The notes below the pieces were generated by a model. That model worked only from the letters and a program-made list of their open reading frames with translations, did not search any database and was not told where the DNA came from. A program made the translations under genes and the position numbers. Below are positions 58,106 to 64,000 of a DNA stretch of 64,000 nt, one piece after another; positions within the stretch are counted from its first letter, which is position 1; each line of letters opens with the position of its first letter. This DNA comes from Komagataeibacter sp. FNDCF1 (GTDB lineage Bacteria > Pseudomonadota > Alphaproteobacteria > Acetobacterales > Acetobacteraceae). Location: contig NZ_JAIWOT010000001.1 of NCBI RefSeq assembly GCF_021295335.1, forward strand, positions 499,001-563,000, read 5' to 3'.

Positions 58106-58441
58106 TCAGGCGGCCGGACCCGAGCCCATCAGGTCGGCAAGCAGGCTGTCGAGAAAGGTGTGGGGCCGGGAAGCTGTGTCCTGCTGTGGGCCGGGGCTGT
58201 CATCCGCAGGGACGGGCGGGTTCCGGCCGGATGCCAGATCCCACAGATACTGGGCCCGTGTCCGCTCCGCCTGCATGGAAACCGCTGCGCGCCGTAGGCT
58301 GTCCAGCGCCGTGCGGGCATTTTCATCGTCTTTTTTTACAAGGGGAATCAGTGCTTCCGCCGCGTCACTGACACGGGCCTGGCTTTCCTCGATCCGGGTG
58401 CAAAGATTGAAATAGGCTTCCGCTACGGCTTTGGGGTCCAC
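58106..58441 (-). CDS. Small hypothetical protein (111 aa), GTG start
   Basis: GTG at 58441 preceded by GGAGGA with 6-nt spacing, which fixes the start; a longer frame (to 58522) has no SD. The product is mostly helical: VDPKAVAEAYFNLCTRIEES, a charged KKDDENARTALDSLRRAAV helix, then a Pro/Asp-rich tail (RNPPVPADDSPGPQQD). No signal or membrane span. No family recognised. It may be a small cytosolic coiled-coil protein; function unknown. Confidence 0.6.
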   Translation of the reverse strand: MDPKAVAEAYFNLCTRIEESQARVSDAAEALIPLVKKDDENARTALDSLRRAAVSMQAERTRAQYLWDLASGRNPPVPADDSPGPQQDTASRPHTFLDSLLADLMGSGPAA

Positions 58442-58546
58442 GCGCTGTCCTCCACGGCAAATCGCCCAATACCGTAGCGTAAACACCCGCCCGGTGCGAG
58501 CCGGTGCGGGCATGGCAGCCATACCCCGGCCCGACCGGCGGGTGCG

Positions 58547-58732
58547 CTACCAGCGCCCGCTGCCCGCCCCCATGGGGCCGCCCCGGTATGGCCTGCCGCC
58601 ACGGCGGTCATAGCCATCACGATAATATCCATCATTCCAGCCCCGGTCATGATGATGGTGGCGCGGCCCGTAACAGCCAGCAAGCGAGGCCGCCATGACA
58701 AGGGCGGCCATGAACTTCATGGTATGGCGCAT
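58547..58732 (-). CDS. Small Tyr/Gly-rich lipoprotein
   Basis: 61 residues. Lipoprotein signal MRHTMKFMAALVMAASLAGC (lipobox SLAGC) followed by a short His/Tyr/Gly/Arg-rich tail (HHHHDRGW, DGYYRDGYDRRGG). Start ATG 58732 is fixed by AGGAGG with 5-nt spacing, ahead of any longer frame. Similar short lipoproteins with repeated Tyr/Gly/Arg are common in alphaproteobacteria; the His4 run could bind metal (inference). Isolated gene. Confidence 0.65.
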   Translation of the reverse strand: MRHTMKFMAALVMAASLAGCYGPRHHHHDRGWNDGYYRDGYDRRGGRPYRGGPMGAGSGRW

Positions 58733-58822
58733 CGATACCTCCTGTAACATGGGGGCTGAACGCCCGATGTGGCGCGGAGTTCGGGCGGCCCGGCATGGGC
58801 CGCCCGGGTCCGTGGCGGCGGA

Positions 58823-59524
58823 TTACGGAGCCGTGTCGACCAGCACGATCTCGGCATCCTCCAGCGCGCGCACGCTCAGCACGTCCGTGGCGGAAATGGC
58901 GGCGCCATCACGCTCGCCCACGCGCACGCCCTCGATCTCGACCGCGCCACGCGCCGGAACCAGATAGCCAAGCCGGCTGGCGCCCAGCGGGTACTGCACG
59001 ACCTCCCCCTTGTGCAGCGTTGCGCCCAGCACGCGGGCATCGGTGTTGATGGGCAGGGCATCGCCATCCTTCCCGTCACCGGATGCCAGGACGACAAACC
59101 GGCCCGCGCGGTCCCCCTTCGGGAAGGCACGCGTACCCCATGATGGCGCATGCCCCGTGCGATCAGGCATGATCCAGATCTGGAACAGCCGGGTCGGCAC
59201 CCCGTCACGGTTGTGCTCGCTATGGCGGATGCCGGTTCCGGCGGACATGACCTGCACGTCCCCCGCTTCGGTGCGGCCCGTATTGCCCAGGCTGTCCTGA
59301 TGGGTGATGGCGCCTTCGCGCACATAGGTGATGATTTCCATGTCACGGTGCGGGTGGGTGCCAAACCCTGTGCCGGGGGCAATCATGTCATCATTCCAGA
59401 CCCTGAGCGCGCCCCAGTGCATGCGCGCGGGGTCGTGGTAACTGGCGAAGGAAAAATGATGCCGGGCATCCAGCCAGCCATGGTCGGCGTGGCCCAGCCT
59501 GTCAAAGGGACGGATTTCAATCAT
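58823..59524 (-). CDS. Pirin-family protein (cupin; quercetin 2,3-dioxygenase-like)
   Basis: 233 residues, bicupin. The metal-binding N-terminal cupin reads PHRDMEIITYVREG with His and Glu ligands, followed by GTGIRHSEHNRDG. MIEIRPFDRLGHADHGWLDARHHFSFA is the standard pirin start. Members can have quercetinase activity or act as redox-sensitive cofactors. Start ATG 59524 has GGAG 8 nt upstream; a longer frame is discarded. Divergent from a LysR gene with a strong operator-like palindrome in between, a common pirin arrangement. Confidence 0.93.
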   Translation of the reverse strand: MIEIRPFDRLGHADHGWLDARHHFSFASYHDPARMHWGALRVWNDDMIAPGTGFGTHPHRDMEIITYVREGAITHQDSLGNTGRTEAGDVQVMSAGTGIRHSEHNRDGVPTRLFQIWIMPDRTGHAPSWGTRAFPKGDRAGRFVVLASGDGKDGDALPINTDARVLGATLHKGEVVQYPLGASRLGYLVPARGAVEIEGVRVGERDGAAISATDVLSVRALEDAEIVLVDTAP

Positions 59525-59585
59525 CTGACGTACTCCATGTTTTATGTCCTGACCGGGATGATAACGTCCATGCACGCTGATCCAT

Positions 59586-59615
59586 ATGGAAATGATGGAA
59601 ACCTATCATTTCCAT
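59586..59615. promoter_or_regulatory. Perfect 11-bp inverted repeat in the pirin-LysR gap
   Basis: ATGGAAATGAT, 8-nt spacer, ATCATTTCCAT. Position between divergent genes and dyad form suit a LysR-type operator; flanking CCATATG/CATATGG (59582-59628) extends the symmetry. Confidence 0.6.
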
Positions 59616-59694
59616 TTAATGCATATGGCAATGCAGACACCGGCGGCATTGTCAGTTATGGAAACCAGGAATGGGGCGCATTGCTTGGGGTTGC

Positions 59695-60639
59695 ATGATG
59701 AGACTGCCGGATCTTGAAGCCTGGGCCATTTTTGCAAAGGTGGCGGAACGTGGTTCCTTCGCCCGCGCGGCAGAGGAAATCCAGCTTTCCAAGCCAACGG
59801 TGTCCAAGGCCATAAGCAGGCTCGAGCATGCGCTGGGGGTCGCGCTCCTCAACCGCAATTCCCGCCAGATGTCACTGACGGAGACCGGCCGCGCACTGCT
59901 GGGCCATGCCAGCCGGATCCTTGCCGAAGCCGAGGCCGCCGAGACGCAGGCCCGTGGCGGCACGCTCGTGCCATCCGGCCCGATCCGGGTTGCGGCACCC
60001 ATGACATTCGGCGTACGGCATCTCTCGCCGCTGCTGCCCGATTTCCTGCAGCAGTATCCCCAGATCGACATGGCCATCGATTACAGCGATGCGCTGGTGG
60101 ATCTGGTGGCGGGGGGATATGACGTGGCGCTCAGGATCGCCGCACTGGCGGACTCGGCGCTGCGGGCGCGGCGGCTGTGCGGCGTGCGGCTGGTGCTTGT
60201 CGCGGCCCCCGATTACGTGGCGCGGCTTGGGCACCCCGACGACCCGCGTGCGCTGGACGGCCATAAAAGCTTTGTCTACACCAATACCTCCGCCCCCGGC
60301 ATGATCCGCCTGCATCACGTGCCCGATGGCCGGGAGTTCGTGCTGTCGCAGGCATCGCGGCTGCGCTCCGACAATGCGGAGGCCTTCCTGCCCGCGCTCG
60401 AAGCGGGGCTGGGTTTCGGGCTGTTCCCGGAATTCATGGTATGGGACGGGCTGAAATCCGGCCGCTTCGTACGCCTGCTTCCGCAGTGGGAGGCAGCGCC
60501 TGTTGCGCTCTATCTTGTCACCCCCGCCAGCGCGCTGCGCCCCGTCCGGGTCAATACATTCATTGATTATCTGGTGCGTGCCTTCGACCATCCGCCATGG
60601 GGGCGCGAAGATCCGGCCCCCGCGACCGGCACGCCATGA
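59695..60639 (+). CDS. LysR-family transcriptional regulator (pirin-linked)
   Basis: 314 residues. N-terminal winged HTH ([38 protein letters not shown]), effector domain with [13 protein letters not shown]. Start at 59695 or 59698 (ATGATG); GGGG lies about 5 nt upstream. Divergent from pirin across the palindrome at 59586-59615, so it probably controls pirin and itself. Ligand unknown. Ends 6 nt before the shared terminator of wrbA. Confidence 0.9.
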   Translation: MMRLPDLEAWAIFAKVAERGSFARAAEEIQLSKPTVSKAISRLEHALGVALLNRNSRQMSLTETGRALLGHASRILAEAEAAETQARGGTLVPSGPIRVAAPMTFGVRHLSPLLPDFLQQYPQIDMAIDYSDALVDLVAGGYDVALRIAALADSALRARRLCGVRLVLVAAPDYVARLGHPDDPRALDGHKSFVYTNTSAPGMIRLHHVPDGREFVLSQASRLRSDNAEAFLPALEAGLGFGLFPEFMVWDGLKSGRFVRLLPQWEAAPVALYLVTPASALRPVRVNTFIDYLVRAFDHPPWGREDPAPATGTP

Positions 60640-60668
60640 AAAAAGCCCCCGGCCCTGCAGCCGGGGGC
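60639..60668 (-). terminator. Rho-independent terminator of wrbA (convergent with LysR)
   Basis: GCCCCCGGC/GCCGGGGGC 9-bp stem, loop CCTGCA, with AAAAAA on the plus side, that is TTTTTT after the stem on the minus strand. Confidence 0.85.
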
Positions 60669-60695
60669 ATGTGACAGACGTGGGAATGGGGTAAT

Positions 60696-61292
60696 TCAGG
60701 CCAGCCTGCGGGCCAGGCCTGCCACGTGGCGGCCAAGGAATCTGGCCCCGTCCAGTTCGTTCGCGCTGGGCTGGCGGGATCCGTCGCCCGCGGCGATGGT
60801 TGTCGCGCCGTACGGCGCGCCGCCGGTCACTTCATCCAGCTTCAGCTGCCCCTGAAAGCTGTAGGGCAGGCCGGTAATGACCATGCCGTGGTGGATCAGG
60901 TTGGTCAGGATGGAGAACAGCGTCGTCTCCTGCCCTCCATGCTGGCTGGCGGTGGAGGTAAACGCCGCCCCCACCTTGCCCACCAGCGCGCCCCTGAGCC
61001 ACAGCCCGCCTGTCTGGTCCCAGAAATTGGCCATCTGCGAGGGCATGCGGCCAAAACGGGTCGGTGCGCCCACGATGATTGCATCATAGTCCGCCAGTTC
61101 GGCGGTTGTGGCGATGGGGGCGGCCTGTTCGGTCTTGAAGTGGTGGGCCTTTGCCACGTCTTCGGGCACCAGTTCGGGCACGCGCCTGATATCGGCTTCC
61201 AGTCCTTCCGCGCGGCCCCCTTCGGCAACGGCATGGGCCATGGTTTCGACATGGCCATAAGTGGAATAATAAAGTACAAGGACCTTGGGCAT
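60696..61292 (-). CDS. wrbA: NAD(P)H:quinone oxidoreductase WrbA
   Basis: 198 residues. Flavodoxin-like: [19 protein letters not shown] (phosphate loop for FMN), [28 protein letters not shown] and [14 protein letters not shown], hallmarks of WrbA. Two-electron reduction of quinones guards against redox cycling. Start ATG 61292 has GGAG with 8-nt spacing; the 26-codon longer frame is rejected. Followed by a canonical terminator. Confidence 0.95.
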   Translation of the reverse strand: MPKVLVLYYSTYGHVETMAHAVAEGGRAEGLEADIRRVPELVPEDVAKAHHFKTEQAAPIATTAELADYDAIIVGAPTRFGRMPSQMANFWDQTGGLWLRGALVGKVGAAFTSTASQHGGQETTLFSILTNLIHHGMVITGLPYSFQGQLKLDEVTGGAPYGATTIAAGDGSRQPSANELDGARFLGRHVAGLARRLA

Positions 61293-61421
61293 TTCGTATT
61301 CTCCCGTAATGTCAGGACTGTTTTCAGAAGCAGGCCTGTGAATGTTCCGACAATACAGCGCCCCGATCATGCCGCCATTCCAAAGACGGAAACCTAGCGT
61401 TTCCGATATTTGGGGCGTGGT

Positions 61422-62105
61422 CTACAGTTCGGCCCACTGGCGCAGCAGGTTGTGGTAGGTTGCCGTAAGCCCGAGCACGCCGGGATGGTCATCGGGCAGC
61501 GCCCTGCGGGTTTCGATGATCGAGCGGTCAAACTGATAGAGCAGGGTACGCTGCACGTCGTTACGGATCATGGATTGCGACCAGAAGAACGCGGCCCACC
61601 GGCTGCCGCGTGTCACCTCGCGCACGCTGTGCAGGCTGGTGGCGGGGTAGAGCACCATGTCACCCGCGGGCACCCGGATGCGCTGGATGCCATACGTATC
61701 CTGAATGAGCAGTTCGCCGCCATCATATTCGTCCGGTTCGCTCAGGAACAGGGTGGAGGACACATCGGTGCGGATGCGGAACCCGGTGCCCGGTAGCGGG
61801 CGGATGGCGTTGTCCACATGGGTGTCAAAGCGCATGCCCGCATCGTAGCGGTTGAACAGCGGCGGGAAGACCCGCAGCGGCAGGGCGGCGCTGTTGAACA
61901 GCGGGTTGCGCCCCAGCGCCTGCAGGACCAGGTCGGCCAGTTCGGCGCCTTCCGCGCTGTCATGCGGGATCTGCAGGTTGAACTTGGCCTTGGCCGACTG
62001 GTCACCTGCCGTGACCCGGCCATCAACCCATTGCGAGCGTTCCAGCACCGCGCGGCAATGGGTGACTTCCTGTGCGCTCAGTATGGCGGGGATATGGATC
62101 AGCAT
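61422..62105 (-). CDS. piuC: Fe(II)/2-oxoglutarate dioxygenase PiuC (PKHD-type hydroxylase)
   Basis: 227 residues. Iron ligands His96, Asp98 (FDTHVDNA) and His159 (YPATSLHSV) plus the 2-oxoglutarate-binding Arg169; the order and the C-terminal [21 protein letters not shown] are those of PiuC/YbiX proteins. In Pseudomonas, piuC lies with the siderophore receptor PiuA and is iron-controlled. Here it is the last gene of the TonB receptor-Sel1-DUF4405-PiuC cluster, 5 bases downstream of the DUF4405 stop. Substrate in the cell is not established in the family. Expected Fur regulation is inference. Confidence 0.93.
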   Translation of the reverse strand: MLIHIPAILSAQEVTHCRAVLERSQWVDGRVTAGDQSAKAKFNLQIPHDSAEGAELADLVLQALGRNPLFNSAALPLRVFPPLFNRYDAGMRFDTHVDNAIRPLPGTGFRIRTDVSSTLFLSEPDEYDGGELLIQDTYGIQRIRVPAGDMVLYPATSLHSVREVTRGSRWAAFFWSQSMIRNDVQRTLLYQFDRSIIETRRALPDDHPGVLGLTATYHNLLRQWAEL

Positions 62106-62109
62106 CGGT

Positions 62110-62616
62110 TCAGTGCCTGTGGCCTGCGTGCTGTGGCAGGAGTTTGATCAGCACGTCATTGGGGCGCTGGCCCGCATCTGTCGCCAGTTCTTCTAGCGTC
62201 TCGTCGGTGGAGCGCACGCTGTATCCCGCATGGGCCAGGCGCGCGGCCAGTTCATCGGGGGTGGCGTGGAACAGCGGGGCCAGGGTGGTGATTGGTGCGT
62301 GGGTCAGCAGCGGGAAGACGCGCTGGGCCGGGTTGCCGCCCGCATGTCCCGTCACGACCATGAAGCCTGCCGCCGCCGCAAGTGATGCCATGCACGCCAC
62401 CAGCATGGACGGATTGCGGAAATACAACACGAACTGCGCCCAGTTGCGCCACACATGCAGCACGAAGGGCAGCAGCAGCACCATGCTCAGCCACGTGTGC
62501 ATGGAATGGAACATGCCGGGCATCCAGTGGAAGAACAGCGCCGTGCCCGATATGGCCGAAACCACGAAAAGCCCCGTGATGAACGGGGTGGAATATTTTT
62601 TTATGAAGACATTCAT
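62110..62616 (-). CDS. DUF4405-like inner-membrane protein (cytochrome b-like)
   Basis: 168 residues with three to four hydrophobic segments. [34 protein letters not shown] and [18 protein letters not shown] carry His residues spaced as in DUF4405/b-type haem-binding membrane proteins; a soluble C-terminal tail ([28 protein letters not shown]) follows. Start ATG 62616 is the best fit, though SD is poor; a TTG seven codons upstream is less likely. In the piuC operon, possibly an electron-transfer helper for iron reduction (inference). Confidence 0.75.
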   Translation of the reverse strand: MNVFIKKYSTPFITGLFVVSAISGTALFFHWMPGMFHSMHTWLSMVLLLPFVLHVWRNWAQFVLYFRNPSMLVACMASLAAAAGFMVVTGHAGGNPAQRVFPLLTHAPITTLAPLFHATPDELAARLAHAGYSVRSTDETLEELATDAGQRPNDVLIKLLPQHAGHRH

Positions 62617-62645
62617 CTGCAATATGATCTTTATCAAGGTGTGGT

Positions 62646-63386
62646 TCAGGCCTGTGACGGGACCTGCAGCCTGGCCATGGCCAGTCGCGCCAGATGGCGC
62701 AGACGCGGGTCTGCCTGCCCTGTCACAAGGTGCGCAAGTGCGCGGAATACATCGTCAAAACCATGCTCAAGCGCCATGGCCAGCCATGGCAGGGCAGCAG
62801 CAACATTGCCGCGGGCCAGATGCACACGGCCAAGGTTGAGGCCGCCCCAGCAGTCACCCCCCATGGCGGCGGCATGGAAGAACGTGGCGGCGATGTCGGG
62901 TTCGGAAGTACTGATCACGCCGTCTTCCGCCAGCAGCCCCAGCATGGTCAGCGCCTTGGCCACACCACCGCGTGCCGCGCGCGCGTAAAGTTCGCACGCC
63001 CTGGCCCGGTCCGCCCGTACGCCACGGCCGGCCATGTACAGATCGGCCAGGTTGAAGGCGGCCCAGCCATAGCCACGGCTTGCGGCCCCTGCAAAATACT
63101 GCGCCGCCAGTGCCGGATTGCGGGCGGTGCCCCAGCCACGTTCGTACACGCGGCCAAGCATGTTGAGTGCACGCGGGTCATGGCTGCGGGCGGCGGCTTC
63201 GAACATGATGAAGGCTTCATCCATGCGGGCGTGATCCAGGTGGATCTGTCCCAGCATGAGCTGTGTCTCCACCATGGAGATGGCGGCGGCACCCGGACCA
63301 TGGGGCCGGGTGCACGCATCGCCACGGGGCGGGCAGGCATCCGCTGCATTGCCCCGTGCGTTCGGGGCGCGCTCAGAACGTGACAC
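62646..63386 (-). CDS. Sel1-repeat protein of the iron-uptake cluster
   Basis: 246 residues with a GTG start at 63386, overlapping the receptor stop by 14 nt; if Met38 (63275) is used instead, the protein is 209 aa. From about residue 40 it is a row of Sel1-like repeats: DEAFIMFEAAARSHDPRALNMLGRVYE, NPALAAQYFAGAASRGYGWAAFNLADLYMAGRG, RACELYARAARGGVAKALTMLGLL, each about 36 residues. A gene of this type lies next to piuA/piuC in Pseudomonas, so the order is conserved across phyla. Function in the iron locus unknown; probably a scaffold. Confidence 0.82.
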   Translation of the reverse strand: MSRSERAPNARGNAADACPPRGDACTRPHGPGAAAISMVETQLMLGQIHLDHARMDEAFIMFEAAARSHDPRALNMLGRVYERGWGTARNPALAAQYFAGAASRGYGWAAFNLADLYMAGRGVRADRARACELYARAARGGVAKALTMLGLLAEDGVISTSEPDIAATFFHAAAMGGDCWGGLNLGRVHLARGNVAAALPWLAMALEHGFDDVFRALAHLVTGQADPRLRHLARLAMARLQVPSQA

Positions 63387-64000
63387 CGATATTGCCCATG
63401 AAGTACCGCCCCGGCGAGGGCACGGCGCGCGAACCGGAGAAGGAGGACGCGTAGTTCAGCCGGTTGGTGATGTTGTTGGCGTTGAACGACACCCGGTAGT
63501 GCCTGTAATCCCACGACACCATGCCGTTGAGGTTGAAGGTGTAGGGCATGCGCGCGGTGTTGGTCGTATCCGGCCCGGCCCAGTAACCCGAGGAGTACTG
63601 GGCGCCGCCACCGACCTTCAGGCTGCCCCAGTCGGGTCGCAGCAGCAGGTGCGACAGGTCATACGAACTCCAGACCGACATGTTGTTGTGCGGGACCTGT
63701 GGCGCCACCTTTCCATCGTCACCGGTGTTGCTGTGGGTGACGCGCCCATCCATGTAGGAATAGGAGGCAAAGACCTGCCAGTCACGTGTGATCCTGCCAT
63801 TGGCACTCAGTTCCACGCCACGGATGCGCCGCCCGCTGCCTGAATCGGCAAAGCCGGTTTCCATGTCGCCATTGACGTCATAATAGCGCGAATTGTTCTC
63901 GCTGATCTGGAAGAAGGCCACTGTGGTGCCCAGGCGTTTGTGGAAGAAGTCGGACTTGTTGCCGACTTCAAACAGGTCGCTGCGCTGGGGGGCAAGGTTG
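63373..64000 (-). CDS. TonB-dependent siderophore receptor, C-terminal part (5' end outside window)
   Basis: The frame is open through base 64000, giving about 209 C-terminal residues. Strand-rich barrel with QRSDLFEVGNKSDFFHKRLGTTVAFFQI, RIRGVELSANGRITRDWQVFASYSYMDG and ADFTFVCP-unlike GSGRR features; it ends in GRYFMGNIGVTF, with the terminal Phe needed for barrel assembly. Typical of Fiu/PiuA-type ferric-catecholate receptors. First gene of the iron cluster; the plug, TonB box and promoter (likely Fur-controlled) are outside. Partial, but the class is secure. Confidence 0.92.
   Translation of the reverse strand, partial: NLAPQRSDLFEVGNKSDFFHKRLGTTVAFFQISENNSRYYDVNGDMETGFADSGSGRRIRGVELSANGRITRDWQVFASYSYMDGRVTHSNTGDDGKVAPQVPHNNMSVWSSYDLSHLLLRPDWGSLKVGGGAQYSSGYWAGPDTTNTARMPYTFNLNGMVSWDYRHYRVSFNANNITNRLNYASSFSGSRAVPSPGRYFMGNIGVTF

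Overview
The window is GC-rich, densely coding Gram-negative DNA with outer-membrane efflux, TonB and lipoprotein genes. Overall gene content (a glycogen/trehalose operon, GH32 fructan hydrolase, Nramp, OxyR-AhpCF, many small AT-poor accessory proteins) fits an acetic acid bacterium (Acetobacteraceae, Komagataeibacter/Gluconacetobacter-like). That placement is inference from protein character only; no rRNA or tRNA gene is present to confirm it. I saw no IS element, prophage or CRISPR array.

Layout. 1-10053: operon glgB(partial)-glgX-treZ-malQ-treY, every junction overlapping by 4 or 8 nt; it remodels alpha-glucan and converts it to trehalose (TreY + TreZ). 10099-12510: small exported or hypothetical proteins and an orphan glycosyltransferase-like protein. 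12963-20001: MscS-type channel, stand-alone WYL-like protein, MntH with an inverted-repeat operator candidate, RcnB-like protein, CNNM/CorC-type membrane protein. 20047-24279: a 1410-residue STAND-type ATPase with a long TPR array. 24363-27684: oxyR divergent from ahpC-ahpF (peroxide defence). 27908-37331: metabolic genes (succinate-semialdehyde dehydrogenase-like, secreted glucoamylase-like/GH144-type protein, extradiol dioxygenase, D-aminoacylase-like amidohydrolase, bile-acid-symporter family transporter, luciferase-like monooxygenase, hydratase).

37467-42925: a minus-strand operon of a cytoplasmic GH32 enzyme with a complete PepT-type ABC importer core (two permeases, two ATPases) but no binding protein. 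43530-49491: three-gene RND efflux system. 49805-53797: the most unusual locus, a SLOG-domain membrane protein followed by a membrane-anchored TIR protein whose predicted extracytoplasmic half is a strictly alternating 32/31-residue repeat array. 54253-59524: sugar isomerase/SDR pair, MYG1-like protein, small proteins and pirin. 59695-64000: LysR regulator divergent from pirin, WrbA, and an iron-acquisition cluster (TonB receptor, Sel1 protein, DUF4405 membrane protein, PiuC hydroxylase).

Many gene ends carry perfect GC-rich hairpins, several without a T-tract. Start codons were chosen from Shine-Dalgarno spacing, overlap with the upstream gene and family start position; uncertain ones are flagged.
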